A stretch of 64,000 nucleotides of DNA from Gelidibacter gilvus (GCF_004115975.1 NZ_SDDZ01000003.1:124001-188000); one strand, 5' to 3'. Shown: positions 16,848 through 26,991, counted from the first letter of the stretch. Translations and numbers: made by a program. Notes: a model not told the origin generated them from the letters alone.

Positions 16848-19349
16848 ATGGCGAAGAACTTAGTAATTGTCGAGTCCCCTGCGAAGGCTAAAACTATTGA
16901 GAAATTTTTAGGAAAGGAGTTTAAGGTAGAGTCCAGTTTTGGACATATTGCCGATTTACCTTCAAATGAGCTGGGCGTTGATGTTGATGGCGATTTTAAA
17001 CCGAGATATGAAGTTTCAAAAGATAAAAAAGCAGTTGTAAAAAAACTGAAGGATTTAGCAAAAGGCGCCGAGATGGTGTGGTTGGCTAGTGATGAGGATC
17101 GCGAGGGTGAAGCTATTGCTTGGCATTTGGCCGAAACCTTAAAACTGGATAAAGCAAAAACCAAACGGATTGTTTTTCACGAAATCACAAAAACGGCCAT
17201 CCTTAAAGCTATTGAAAATCCACGTGATATTGATTATAATTTGGTAGATGCACAACAGGCACGCCGCGTATTGGATAGGATTGTAGGTTATGAGTTATCA
17301 CCTGTATTATGGCGTAAAGTGAAGGGCGGGCTTTCTGCCGGTCGCGTACAGTCTGTTGCAGTGAGACTTATTGTAGAACGAGAAAGAGATATTCAAGAAT
17401 TCAATCCGGAAGCCTCTTATAGAATTGATGCTGAATTTTCCAATGAAGAAGGGCAGAGCTTCAAAGCAAAGCTTCCTAAAAATTTTGCTACTAAGGAAGA
17501 AGCCTATAAATTTTTAGAATCTAATGCATCAGCAGCTTTCAAAGTAGCTGAATTAGATAAAAAACCAGCAAAAAAATCCCCAGCCGCACCATTTACAACC
17601 TCTACCTTACAACAAGAGGCGTCGCGTAAGCTCTATTTTTCGGTTTTAAAAACCATGACTATGGCGCAACGATTGTACGAAGCGGGTTTGATTACTTATA
17701 TGAGAACGGATAGTGTCAATCTATCTGATGAGGCACGTAAAGGCGCTCAAGAAGAGATCAAGGAAGCTTTTGGGTCTAAGTATAGTAAACCACGTAATTA
17801 CAAAGGAAAATCAAAAGGTGCACAAGAAGCGCATGAGGCCATTAGACCTACAGATTTCTCAGTACATACCGTAGATATAGATAGGGATCAGGCACGACTT
17901 TATGATTTGATTTGGAAACGTGCCATCGCCTCGCAAATGAGTGAAGCAGAATTGGAGCGTACCAACGTTAAAATAAGTGCTTCAACCCATAAGGAAATAT
18001 TTAGTGCCAATGGAGAAGTCATCACTTTTGATGGTTTTTTGAAAGTTTATTTAGAGGGGACTGATGATGAAGATTCTGAACAGGATGGAATGTTGCCAGC
18101 AATGAAAACCAATGAAACCCTTCTCAACTCTTATATTACCGCTACTGAGCGTTACACAAGACCTCCTTATAGATATACTGAAGCGTCTTTGGTGAAGCAA
18201 TTGGAGGAATTGGGCATTGGGCGTCCATCTACTTATGCGCCGACTATTTCAACCATTCAGAATAGAAATTATGTTGAAAAAGGTTCTGGAGATGGTGTCG
18301 AACGTAATTATATCCAATTGACCCTGAAGAGTGGGAAAGTAAAGGATAAAGAACTGACGGAGAAAGTCGGTGCGGATAAAGGAAGATTGGTACCCACCGA
18401 TATTGGGATGATTGTTACTGACTTTTTGGTCAATCATTTTGAAAGCATCCTGGACTACAACTTTACTGCGAAAATGGAGGCCGATTTTGACGAAATTGCC
18501 GAAGGAAAGGAAGATTGGACTAAAATGATGAAGGATTTTTACAAAGACTTCCATCCGCAGGTTCAAGACGTGCAAGAAAATGCTGAGCGTGAATCTGGTG
18601 AACGTATCTTGGGCAAAGATCCTAAAACAGGTCGTCAGGTAAGTGTGCGTTTGGGTAAATTTGGTCCCATGGTACAAATAGGAACCGTTGACGATGAAGA
18701 TAAACCCTTATTTGCAAGTTTGTCTCCTGACCAACAACTGAACAACATCACTTATGAAGAAGCTATGGATCTCTTCCAGCTTCCAAAAACTTTGGGTGAA
18801 TATAAAGGAGAAACGGTTGAAGTAAACAATGGCCGCTATGGACCTTACGTTAAATATGGAGATAATTTTGTTTCACTTCCTAAAGGAATGGAAGCCTTGA
18901 ATGTAGAACTTGATGTGGCGATTGACTTAATTAAGGAAAAAGAAAAAGCAGACGCTCCTATATATATGTATGATGATTTACCTGTACAGAAAGGTAAAGG
19001 ACGTTTTGGACCATTTATTAAATGGAACGACATGTTTATTAACGTCAACAAAAAATACGATTGGGACAACTTGTCCGACGAGGATATCGTACAATTGATA
19101 GAAGATAAAATTCAAAAGGAAATAGACAAGGTTATCCATAATTGGGAAGATGAAGGTATTCGCGTAGAAAAAGCGCGTTGGGGCCGACATAACATCATTA
19201 AAGGTAAAACTAAAATAGAATTGGCAAAAACTGTTGATGTAACTAAATTAACCTTGGCAAGTGTACAGGCAATGATTGAAGCCAATGCACCTAAAAAGAA
19301 AGTTGCCAAAAAAGCGACCAAGAAAAAAACAACCACAAAAAAGAAGTAA
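16848..19349 (+). CDS. topA: DNA topoisomerase I (type IA)
   Basis: An 833-residue enzyme. The Toprim domain begins LVIVESPAKAKTIEKFLG and holds the acidic triad in SDEDREGEAIAWH (about residues 83-95). The active-site Tyr lies in GLITYMRTDS (about residue 285). Zinc ribbons are absent; instead the C-terminal third carries four topoisomerase C-terminal repeats (GKFGPMVQIG, GRYGPYVKYG, GRFGPFIKW, ARWGRHNII), then a Lys-rich tail. It relaxes negative supercoils. Only three bases separate it from the arginase-fold gene, suggesting cotranscription. Confidence 0.98.
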   Translation: MAKNLVIVESPAKAKTIEKFLGKEFKVESSFGHIADLPSNELGVDVDGDFKPRYEVSKDKKAVVKKLKDLAKGAEMVWLASDEDREGEAIAWHLAETLKLDKAKTKRIVFHEITKTAILKAIENPRDIDYNLVDAQQARRVLDRIVGYELSPVLWRKVKGGLSAGRVQSVAVRLIVERERDIQEFNPEASYRIDAEFSNEEGQSFKAKLPKNFATKEEAYKFLESNASAAFKVAELDKKPAKKSPAAPFTTSTLQQEASRKLYFSVLKTMTMAQRLYEAGLITYMRTDSVNLSDEARKGAQEEIKEAFGSKYSKPRNYKGKSKGAQEAHEAIRPTDFSVHTVDIDRDQARLYDLIWKRAIASQMSEAELERTNVKISASTHKEIFSANGEVITFDGFLKVYLEGTDDEDSEQDGMLPAMKTNETLLNSYITATERYTRPPYRYTEASLVKQLEELGIGRPSTYAPTISTIQNRNYVEKGSGDGVERNYIQLTLKSGKVKDKELTEKVGADKGRLVPTDIGMIVTDFLVNHFESILDYNFTAKMEADFDEIAEGKEDWTKMMKDFYKDFHPQVQDVQENAERESGERILGKDPKTGRQVSVRLGKFGPMVQIGTVDDEDKPLFASLSPDQQLNNITYEEAMDLFQLPKTLGEYKGETVEVNNGRYGPYVKYGDNFVSLPKGMEALNVELDVAIDLIKEKEKADAPIYMYDDLPVQKGKGRFGPFIKWNDMFINVNKKYDWDNLSDEDIVQLIEDKIQKEIDKVIHNWEDEGIRVEKARWGRHNIIKGKTKIELAKTVDVTKLTLASVQAMIEANAPKKKVAKKATKKKTTTKKK

Positions 19350-19352
19350 CGC

Positions 19353-20519
19353 ATGACCTTTAATTTTTTGTCGCCAGTTTCTGATGAGATTTTAGCTCAT
19401 AATGAGCTTTTGTCGCCACAAGCATTAGGTAAGAAACTGAAGATTCATTCCAATAAGAATGGAATTCCGGATCTAGACAATGTAAAGATCGCCATTATAG
19501 GTGTTCTTGAAAATAGAAACGATGTCAATTATATGGGATCTGACGTGCAGTTAGATACTATAAGGAAGGTCTTTTACGATTTGTTCCCAGGCAATTGGCA
19601 TACCACTATGGCAGATTTGGGTGATATTCGTAAGGGCGATAGCGTTGAGGATACTTATTTTGCGCTCCGTACCACAATTTCCATACTGCTCGAAAAGAAG
19701 ATCATTCCTGTTATATTGGGTGGAAGTCAAGATTTGACCTATCCTAATTATAGAGCCTACGATGGTATTTTGCCCATGGTCAATATTGTTAATGTAGATA
19801 GTAATTTTGATTTGGGAGATTCTGCCTTACCTATAAAGAACAATAGCTATTTGGGAAAGATCATTTTAGAACAACCTTATAATCTGTTCAACTATTCCAC
19901 CGTTGGCTACCAGACTTATTTCAATTCGCAAGAGGAGATAGACCTGATGGAGAAACTCCATTTTGAAGCCTATCGTTTAGGAGAGGTGTCAAAGTCCATA
20001 AATCTTGTAGAACCGGTCATGAGAGATGCCCACATTGTGAGTGTCGATTTAAAGTCGGTAAAGGCTTCTGAACTATCTTCAAAACAAAAATATTCGCCAA
20101 ACGGATTGGACGGAAAGGAAATATGCGCCATTGCAAGATATGCAGGTATCAGTAATAAGGTGTCATCTTTTGGAGTTTATGAATATCAACATTCAAAAGA
20201 AGATCATATTACTGCAATGCTTGTCGCCCAAATATTATGGTATTTTATTGAAGGGGTAAATTGTAGGGTTAACGAAGATCCGTTAAATGATGACATAAAC
20301 TATCAGAAATTCAACGTGTTAATTGATGATGATGAGCTTATTTTTTACAAGAGCATCAAAACAGGTCGCTGGTGGATCGAAATTCCCTTTTTATCAGAAC
20401 TCAATAATAAATTAAAAAAACATACGTTATTACCTTGCATGCATGAGGATTACAAAGAGGCTACACAAGGGAAAATACCTGAGAGATGGTACAAGGCCTA
20501 CAGGAAGAATAGTTTTTAA
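19353..20519 (+). CDS. Arginase/formimidoylglutamase-fold protein with lost metal ligands
   Basis: A 388-residue ureohydrolase-fold protein often labelled formimidoylglutamase. The three metal motifs can be located but are altered: GGxHD reads GGSQD (123-127, His to Gln), DAHxD reads DSNFD (149-153, His to Asn) and SxDxD reads SVDLK (230-234, second Asp to Lys). At least three of six expected manganese ligands are gone, so arginase-type hydrolysis is unlikely. It has no signal peptide. It sits between topA and gldK, a neighbourhood I recall as conserved in gliding flavobacteria, so a role tied to gliding or type IX secretion is possible but unproven. Confidence 0.85.
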   Translation: MTFNFLSPVSDEILAHNELLSPQALGKKLKIHSNKNGIPDLDNVKIAIIGVLENRNDVNYMGSDVQLDTIRKVFYDLFPGNWHTTMADLGDIRKGDSVEDTYFALRTTISILLEKKIIPVILGGSQDLTYPNYRAYDGILPMVNIVNVDSNFDLGDSALPIKNNSYLGKIILEQPYNLFNYSTVGYQTYFNSQEEIDLMEKLHFEAYRLGEVSKSINLVEPVMRDAHIVSVDLKSVKASELSSKQKYSPNGLDGKEICAIARYAGISNKVSSFGVYEYQHSKEDHITAMLVAQILWYFIEGVNCRVNEDPLNDDINYQKFNVLIDDDELIFYKSIKTGRWWIEIPFLSELNNKLKKHTLLPCMHEDYKEATQGKIPERWYKAYRKNSF

Positions 20520-20684
20520 TAGGCTAAGTTACGAGGTGTTTCCTCGATGAAACGCATCCTTTTTAGGATGAAATGCAAAAAAAATGCAAAAAAAATTGTT
20601 TTTTAAAAAATATATAGATATGTTTACTCCCTCAAATATATCTAACTGAACATTAAAGACTAAATAATTTAACCTCGAGTTTAT

Positions 20685-22061
20685 ATGAATATGAAGAAGT
20701 TCGCTTTATTAACCGCTGTTTTAGCTCTATTGGCTAGTTGTAATTCTGGAGACAGAGGAGAACTGGTAGGAGTTAAAGGAAAGAAATGGCATCCAGAAAA
20801 ACCTTATGGAATGGCCCTTGTCCCTGGAGGATCTTTCATTATGGGTAAATCTGATGATGACTTGGCAGGAATCCAAGATGCCCCAACCAAAACTGTTACA
20901 GTAAGAGCCTTTTACATGGACGAAACTGAAATCACAAATAGTGAGTACCGTCAGTTTGTTAACTGGGTAAGAGATTCTACCATTAGAACAAAATTGGCGA
21001 TTATCGCAGATGATTTTGGTCTGACCCCAGGAGATGGAGGTACCGGAGAGTTTGCATTTAAGGATGCAGACCCAGATAACATGACCGTGTATGAAAAGTA
21101 CATGTACGATAACTATAGTGGTTTAGGCCCTACAGGTTATGAAGGTCGCCCATTGAACAAAAACGTTAAGTTGATTTTTGACACCAACAAGTATCCAGAT
21201 GAATACTATGCTGAGGTTATGGACACGATGTACTTGCCATTGGAGGAGTCTTACAATGGTCAACGCACTTGGGATGTTAAGAAATTCAAGTTCCAATACA
21301 CCTATATGGATATCCAAAAGGCTGCTAAGAATAGAAACTTGAAACGTAAGGACGTCTTGATTACAGAAGAGGTTGAAATTTATCCAGACACTACAACGTG
21401 GATCAGAGATTTCGCTTATTCATATAATGAACCAATGCACAATGATTATTTCTGGCATGAGGCTTACGGTGCTTACCCTGTTGTTGGTGTTTCATGGAAA
21501 CAAGCCAATGCGTTTACCAACTGGAGAACATTGTATAAAAATGCGCATCAAAAAAGCAAAGGGAAGCCAAACGTAAACTCATTTAGGTTACCATCTGAAG
21601 CTGAGTGGGAATATGCCGCTAGAGGAGGTCTGCAAGGTGCAACATTCCCTTGGGGTGGTCCTTATGCAAAGAACGATAGAGGTTGCTTCTTAGCAAACTT
21701 CAAACCGTTGCGTGGTGATTATGCTGCAGATATGGCATTATATACTGTTGAGGCAAAATCTTACGAACCAAATGATTACAACCTTTATAATATGGCTGGA
21801 AACGTTTCAGAATGGGTACAGGGATCTTATGACCCAGCGTCTTATGAGTACATGTCCACCATTAACCCTAACGTCAATGATCCAAACAACCAACGTAAAG
21901 TTGTAAGAGGTGGCTCTTGGAAAGATGTTGCGTATTTCTTACAAGTAAGTTCCAGGGATTATGAATATGCTGACTCGGCTCGTAGTTATATCGGTTTCAG
22001 AACTGTACAGGATTATATGGGTACAGATATTACTGCTAATGCAGCTACCAATCCTAACTAA
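20685..22061 (+). CDS. gldK: Gliding motility lipoprotein GldK (type IX secretion)
   Basis: A 458-residue outer-membrane lipoprotein: signal peptide with lipobox LLASC (Cys19), then a formylglycine-generating-enzyme-like (SUMF1/FGE) fold with YGMALVPGGSFIMG, DETEITNSEYRQFV, FRLPSEAEWEYAARGG, NMAGNVSEWVQ and VVRGGSWKD. In GldK the fold is structural: with GldN it forms a large ring under the outer membrane. A second ATG lies two codons in. A 165-base gap precedes it, so gldKLMN may have its own promoter. Confidence 0.97.
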   Translation: MNMKKFALLTAVLALLASCNSGDRGELVGVKGKKWHPEKPYGMALVPGGSFIMGKSDDDLAGIQDAPTKTVTVRAFYMDETEITNSEYRQFVNWVRDSTIRTKLAIIADDFGLTPGDGGTGEFAFKDADPDNMTVYEKYMYDNYSGLGPTGYEGRPLNKNVKLIFDTNKYPDEYYAEVMDTMYLPLEESYNGQRTWDVKKFKFQYTYMDIQKAAKNRNLKRKDVLITEEVEIYPDTTTWIRDFAYSYNEPMHNDYFWHEAYGAYPVVGVSWKQANAFTNWRTLYKNAHQKSKGKPNVNSFRLPSEAEWEYAARGGLQGATFPWGGPYAKNDRGCFLANFKPLRGDYAADMALYTVEAKSYEPNDYNLYNMAGNVSEWVQGSYDPASYEYMSTINPNVNDPNNQRKVVRGGSWKDVAYFLQVSSRDYEYADSARSYIGFRTVQDYMGTDITANAATNPN

Positions 22062-22124
22062 AAATTTTAACAACCAAAACTAAATTTTAATCTACTTATT
22101 TTAACTCAACTAAAAACAAACATT

Positions 22125-22760
22125 ATGGCACAATCAAGAACACGAAAAAGAATTATGGTTATGACTTATGGCTTAGGAGCCGCAATTGTAATCCTTGGTG
22201 CACTTTTTAAAATTATGCACTGGCCTTATGGTAACACAATGCTTATCGTAGGTTTAATTACCGAGTCCATTGTATTCGCAGTCTCCGCTTTTGAACCAAT
22301 TGATGACGACTTAGATTGGTCGTTGGTATATCCTGAATTAGCAGGGGGTCAATCCTTAAACTTAAAGAAAGAGCAACCAAAAGATGCTGAAGGTCTTTTA
22401 TCTAAGAAATTGGATCAATTACTTAAAGATGCCAAAATTGATGGCGAGTTAATGGCAAGTTTAGGCAACAGTATCAAAAATTTTGAAGGTGCTGCAAAAG
22501 GAATCAGTCCAACGGTTGATTCTATGGCTGCTACAAGAAAGTACGGTGAAGAAATGTCATTGGCTGCGGCTCAAATGGAATCTTTGAACAGTCTTTATAA
22601 AGTTCAGATGGATTCTGCAAGTCGTCAAGCTGCAATTAACGAAGAAGCTGTGGAAAATGCCACTAAACTAAAAGATCAAATGCAATCTTTAGCCTCTAAC
22701 CTATCATCATTAAATGGTGTTTATGGTGGAATGCTTTCTGCAATGAACAGAGCTAACTAG
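22125..22760 (+). CDS. gldL: Gliding motor protein GldL (type IX secretion)
   Basis: A 211-residue inner-membrane protein. Two helices at the N-terminus (about residues 12-33 and 38-58) contain FKIMHWPYGN and a glutamate in GLITESIVFAVSAFEP that is needed for proton use in known GldL proteins. The rest is a cytosolic helical region with coiled-coil character (about 85-205). With GldM it forms the proton-driven motor of gliding and secretion. It is the second gene of gldKLMN, 63 bases after gldK. Confidence 0.97.
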   Translation: MAQSRTRKRIMVMTYGLGAAIVILGALFKIMHWPYGNTMLIVGLITESIVFAVSAFEPIDDDLDWSLVYPELAGGQSLNLKKEQPKDAEGLLSKKLDQLLKDAKIDGELMASLGNSIKNFEGAAKGISPTVDSMAATRKYGEEMSLAAAQMESLNSLYKVQMDSASRQAAINEEAVENATKLKDQMQSLASNLSSLNGVYGGMLSAMNRAN

Positions 22761-22806
22761 GAATTAGTAGAACGAAACCAAATCAACAACTAAAAACTAT
22801 TTAGAA

Positions 22807-24345
22807 ATGGCAGGAGGAAAATTATCCCCAAGACAAAAAATGATTAACCTTATGTATTTGGTGTTTATCGCAATGATGGCACTTAATATGTCCAAAGAAG
22901 TGCTTTCAGCATTTGGGTTAATGAACGAAAGAATCACTGATTCTAATGCATCGGCTGCGGTTCGCAACGCTGCATTTATGGATGGTTTAGCGGCAAAGGC
23001 TGAAGAGCAACCAGGTAAATACCAACCAATAAAAGCAAAGGCAGATGCTATTGATAAACTTTCAACAGATTTCTATTCTTATATAGAATCCGTTAAAGCT
23101 GGGTTATTGAAATCCGTTAAAGATCCAAAAAATTACGAGGAAATGGATAGAACCGATTTCCTTGATGAGCAATGGTTCAACGGTGATAAAATGACTAAAG
23201 CTGGTCAGGAGTTTATAGATAACATCAAAACGTATAGAGAAGGTGTTATTCAGATCTTGGGCGAGGACAATAAGGATATCCAGGATGATATCGCTAAGAA
23301 ATTCGAAACCAATGACGAAACGACCAATGAGGGAATCAAAAAAGGATGGTTAACTTATCATTTTGAAGGTTTTCCAATGGTAGCGTCTTTAACTAAGCTA
23401 ACGCAAATGCAGGCCGATGTTAAAACAATAGAGTCTGAAGTGTTATCAAATATGTTGGCAGGTGAGCAAGTAAAGCAATTGTCAATGAAGAACTATTCAG
23501 CAATTGTAATTCCTGATAAAACCGCATTCTTTAGTGGTGAGAATTTTAAAGGAAAAGTTGTTTTAGGCCGTTTTGACAATACTCTTAATTTTGAGAAGAT
23601 TGTTATTAATGGTAGACAATTAGATAATATCGAACAAGGACAAGTGGTGTTAGATTTTCCTGCAGGTGCTGTAGGGGAGCGTGACATTACTGGAACGATG
23701 CAATTTAAAGAAGGTAATGATATCGTTGAGATTCCTATTACTAGTAAGTACGCTGTAGTTCCAAAACCAAATTCTGCTACTATTTCAGCAGATAAGATGA
23801 ATGTGGTGTATAGAGGTGTTGACAACCCAATGACCATTTCATTTGCGGGAGTATCAGATAATAATGTTTCTGCATCAGCTCCAGGTTTAAACAAGCTATC
23901 AGGTTCAGGTAAGTATGTTATGAGACCAACTTCAGGGAAAGATGTGACGATCAACGTTACAGGTACACTTCCTGATGGCTCTAAAGTGAGTGATAAATCT
24001 ACCTTTAGAATCAAGGACATTCCAAAACCTTCTGGTACTATTGCAGGTCAAGCTGATAACGTGAGTTTGCCAAAGAGCAACGTGGAAATCGCAACTGTTA
24101 ACGCTAAATTATTTGATTTCGATTTCGATTTAGATATCAATGTGACGTCATTCAAGATTAAAGTTCCTGGTCAACCAACGGTTACCGTAAACGGGAATAA
24201 AATGAATGATCAAGCAAGAAGTGCATTGCGTAAAGCCTCTAGAGGTGACGGTGTACAGATCTTTGAAATTAAATCTGAGATTAAAGGAAATAGCAGTATT
24301 AAATTGCTTCCTGCGTCACCAGTATTTATTGAAATATCAAACTAA
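22807..24345 (+). CDS. gldM: Gliding motor protein GldM (type IX secretion)
   Basis: A 512-residue protein anchored by one N-terminal helix (about residues 13-33, MINLMYLVFIAMMALNMSKEV). The remainder is periplasmic: a helical D1 domain (about 35-220) and Ig-like D2-D4 domains (about 225-512). GldM dimers with GldL transmit the proton-driven motion across the periplasm to the GldK/GldN ring. The length matches the family. It lies between gldL and gldN. Confidence 0.97.
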   Translation: MAGGKLSPRQKMINLMYLVFIAMMALNMSKEVLSAFGLMNERITDSNASAAVRNAAFMDGLAAKAEEQPGKYQPIKAKADAIDKLSTDFYSYIESVKAGLLKSVKDPKNYEEMDRTDFLDEQWFNGDKMTKAGQEFIDNIKTYREGVIQILGEDNKDIQDDIAKKFETNDETTNEGIKKGWLTYHFEGFPMVASLTKLTQMQADVKTIESEVLSNMLAGEQVKQLSMKNYSAIVIPDKTAFFSGENFKGKVVLGRFDNTLNFEKIVINGRQLDNIEQGQVVLDFPAGAVGERDITGTMQFKEGNDIVEIPITSKYAVVPKPNSATISADKMNVVYRGVDNPMTISFAGVSDNNVSASAPGLNKLSGSGKYVMRPTSGKDVTINVTGTLPDGSKVSDKSTFRIKDIPKPSGTIAGQADNVSLPKSNVEIATVNAKLFDFDFDLDINVTSFKIKVPGQPTVTVNGNKMNDQARSALRKASRGDGVQIFEIKSEIKGNSSIKLLPASPVFIEISN

Positions 24346-24389
24346 TATAATTTAGGAACAATTGTCACGTTGGATACATCAAGATATTA

Positions 24390-25313
24390 ATGTCCCAAAT
24401 AATAATTAAAAAGATGAAATTAAAATATTGTTTATTAACCGTTTTAAGTATGGGGTTGGCAATGAGTTCAGTTGGTCAAACCAATTTGCTCAACGCAAAG
24501 ACACCCGAAGAAATTGGTGTAAAATCTGAGGCGCAAAAGGCATTGGATAATGACAGACCGCTTGAATACGGTTATGTTGATGATAGGGATATCATGTTTT
24601 CAAAAATGACTTGGGAAAAAGTTGTTCTTGATGAGCGCGTCAATTTCCCGTTGTATTATCCAATAGACACCAATAATATTGGCGCCAATAGACGTTCTTT
24701 ATTTGACGTCTTATGGAAAAACGTAAGAGATGGAAAAATTGAAAACGTTTATGACGATTCCTATTTTACCACAAAACGTCAGCCAAGAGATATTCAATCC
24801 ATTATGTCAAAAACAGACACTTTGGATATTGGATATACACAGTACAATTCAGAAGGATTTGTATCTCCAGAATATATCATCAAGAGAGATATTCAATCCT
24901 ATGATATTACTGCTTACCTTATAAAAGGATTATGGTATTTTGATAAACGTCAAGGTGAATTGAAATACAGACTTTTAGGAATCGCTCCTGCTGCAGCCGA
25001 TGTTAACTTTATTGACTCTGATGATGAGGCAAATAAAGAACCTATTGCATTATTTTGGGTATTTTATCCAGAAGCAAGACAAATCTTGCATGAAGCTAAA
25101 GCCTTTAATAACAAAAATAGCGCGATGCCTTTTTCGTTTGACCATTTGCTGAATTCAAGACGTTTTAATGGATATATGTATAAAGAAGAAAACGTTTATG
25201 GCGATAGAGAAGTTAGTACATACGTTGCTGACAATGCACTAATGCAGCTCTTGGAGTCTGATCGTATCAAGGATAAGATCAGAGATTTTGAACAAGATAT
25301 GTGGGCATATTAA
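24390..25313 (+). CDS. gldN: Gliding protein GldN (type IX secretion)
   Basis: A 307-residue exported protein. An ATG at 24414, eight codons inside this reading frame, gives a cleaner signal peptide (MKLKYCLLTVLSMGLAMSSV, cleaved near GQ) and may be the true start. The mature part shows DDRDIMFSKMTWEKVVLDERVNFPLYYP and the family's FWVFYPEARQ. GldN binds GldK in the periplasmic ring. It is the last gene of the operon, with a terminator at 25336. Confidence 0.96.
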   Translation: MSQIIIKKMKLKYCLLTVLSMGLAMSSVGQTNLLNAKTPEEIGVKSEAQKALDNDRPLEYGYVDDRDIMFSKMTWEKVVLDERVNFPLYYPIDTNNIGANRRSLFDVLWKNVRDGKIENVYDDSYFTTKRQPRDIQSIMSKTDTLDIGYTQYNSEGFVSPEYIIKRDIQSYDITAYLIKGLWYFDKRQGELKYRLLGIAPAAADVNFIDSDDEANKEPIALFWVFYPEARQILHEAKAFNNKNSAMPFSFDHLLNSRRFNGYMYKEENVYGDREVSTYVADNALMQLLESDRIKDKIRDFEQDMWAY

Positions 25314-25335
25314 TAAATGCTCATTAATATACATG

Positions 25336-25366
25336 AAACGCTCACTTTTTTAAGTGGGCGTTTTTT
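25336..25366 (+). terminator. Rho-independent terminator of gldKLMN
   Basis: AAACGCTCACTT and AAGTGGGCGTTT form a 12-base stem with one G-T pair and a T run. It lies 22 bases after the gldN stop. Confidence 0.9.
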
Positions 25367-25472
25367 ATTTCGTCCCTTTTTTACGGGCAGTTGGACTAAA
25401 TGCATGAAAAATGTTTTTGGAATGCATCATAACAGGTTTAAAAATATTTTCTCATAATCACTAAAACTTCTA

Positions 25473-25480
25473 TATTTTTG
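25473..25480 (+). promoter_or_regulatory. -7 promoter box abutting the FAD oxidoreductase start
   Basis: TATTTTTG matches TAnnTTTG and ends five bases before the ATG at 25486. With the usual spacing the transcript would begin within about two bases of the start codon. No clear -33 TTG is seen. Confidence 0.4.
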
Positions 25481-25485
25481 ATACT

Positions 25486-26532
25486 ATGAAAGAAGTCGAT
25501 TATATCATTGTAGGATGCGGATTGGCAGGCATCTCTTTTTGCGAAGAACTTAGGGCACATGATAAATCATTTGTGGTGTTCGATGATCAATCCCAACAAT
25601 CTTCAGTAGTCGCTGCGGGTTTATATAACCCGGTTATATTAAAGCGTTTTACCGCAGTATGGAAAGCTAAGGAGCAATTAGAAATGGCCTTCCATTTTTA
25701 TGAAGATTTGGAAAATTTATTGGGTGTTAAATTAGATTACAAGCTGCCTGTTTATAGACGATTTGCATCAGTTGAAGAACAGAATGATTGGTTCAATGCA
25801 TCGGATAAATCTGGACTTGAAAATTTTCTCTCCCCAATGGTTATCAAAAATGATAACCCCGCAATAGATGCTCCTTATGGTTTTGGCGAAGTACGTGAAA
25901 CCGGCCGTATTGATACATCAACTTTATTAAAGCATTACAAGCTCTATTTAAAAACAATCAATAGCTACAGCGATGAAACTTTTGATTATTCTTTATTATC
26001 CATTCAGGAGAATAACCTTAGCTATAAAAATGTTAAAGCTAAATTTATTGTGTTTGCTGAGGGATTTGGAATGGTTGGAAATCCGTTTTTTGGAGAGCTC
26101 CCACTGAATGTGGCGAAAGGTGAAGTCTTGACCATCAAAGCACCCGATCTAAGAATGGAGTTTATTCTAAAATCTTCAGTGTTTGTGGTTCCTGAATTTG
26201 ACGATTGTTATTCAGTGGGTGCGACCTACCATTGGGAAGACAAGACCCATGACATCACCGAAGACGCTAAAATCGAATTACTGGACAAATTAAAAAGTTT
26301 CATCAATTGTAAGTATGAAGTGGTCAATCAAGTGGCGGGCATTCGACCCACTGTTAAAGATAGAAGGCCTCTTGTTGGTACGCATTCAAAGTACAACAAC
26401 GTCGCCATCCTGAACGGACTGGGAACGCGTGGTGTGATGATTGGGCCTTATGTAGCGAAACAGTTGTTTTTGCATTTGGAAAACCGAGTGCCTCTGGACG
26501 CCGAAGTAGATATCAAGCGTTTTCAATCTTAA
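25486..26532 (+). CDS. FAD-dependent oxidoreductase, DAO family
   Basis: A 348-residue cytosolic flavoprotein. The dinucleotide-binding motif VGCGLAGISFCEEL (about 9-22) starts the Rossmann fold. DAO-family elements follow: AAGLYNPVILKRF, GRIDTSTLLKHYK, FAEGFG and the C-terminal FAD loop AGIRPTVKDRRPLVG...NGLGTRGVM. The family oxidises amino acids or similar amines; the substrate here is unknown. The gene often follows gldN in flavobacteria. It is convergent with the DUF983 gene. Confidence 0.88.
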   Translation: MKEVDYIIVGCGLAGISFCEELRAHDKSFVVFDDQSQQSSVVAAGLYNPVILKRFTAVWKAKEQLEMAFHFYEDLENLLGVKLDYKLPVYRRFASVEEQNDWFNASDKSGLENFLSPMVIKNDNPAIDAPYGFGEVRETGRIDTSTLLKHYKLYLKTINSYSDETFDYSLLSIQENNLSYKNVKAKFIVFAEGFGMVGNPFFGELPLNVAKGEVLTIKAPDLRMEFILKSSVFVVPEFDDCYSVGATYHWEDKTHDITEDAKIELLDKLKSFINCKYEVVNQVAGIRPTVKDRRPLVGTHSKYNNVAILNGLGTRGVMIGPYVAKQLFLHLENRVPLDAEVDIKRFQS

Positions 26533-26580
26533 AAATCATCAAAAGTTCATTAAGATTGTAGGTAAAAATTCAATATTGAA

Positions 26581-26973
26581 TTATTTTTTAGCTTTTTTAG
26601 CTAGGCTCTCATCGTAATTCATGAAGAGATTGATCCATATGTTTCTTGATATACGCATAATAAATGGCATAAAAACAATGAGCGTCACTATAATTGCAAT
26701 AAATGAAGTGGTTAAAGTTAATCCTAAAATAAGATAACATATTACAAATGCCGCAACTGAAAAAGCCACGCCAACACCGTAGCTAACGTACATGGCACCA
26801 AAGAAGAATGATGGTTCCATACGATATCTCGTATTACAGTTACTACATCTTTCACGAATTTTCAAGATGTCCATCAAAGCGAAAGGGCTTGGATTAACGT
26901 ACATAGATTCTTCATGGCATTTTGGACATTTACCGGTTAAAATACTATATAACTTACTTCCTTTATTTATCAT
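26581..26973 (-). CDS. DUF983 family membrane protein
   Basis: A 130-residue protein with an N-terminal zinc-ribbon-like half (CPKC at 15-18 and CSNC at 43-46) and two long hydrophobic helices (about 58-82 and 86-108). This is the standard DUF983 layout. Function is unknown; the zinc ribbon suggests binding of protein or nucleic acid at the cytosolic membrane face. It is divergent from the ABC-F gene. Confidence 0.9.
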   Translation of the reverse strand: MINKGSKLYSILTGKCPKCHEESMYVNPSPFALMDILKIRERCSNCNTRYRMEPSFFFGAMYVSYGVGVAFSVAAFVICYLILGLTLTTSFIAIIVTLIVFMPFIMRISRNIWINLFMNYDESLAKKAKK

Positions 26974-26983
26974 GGTAATTGAT

Positions 26984-26991
26984 TACTTTTG
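26984..26991 (+). promoter_or_regulatory. -7 promoter box upstream of the ABC-F gene
   Basis: TACTTTTG matches TAnnTTTG and lies 65 bases ahead of the ABC-F start, immediately upstream of the divergent DUF983 start codon. A -33 TTG is not obvious. Confidence 0.4.
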
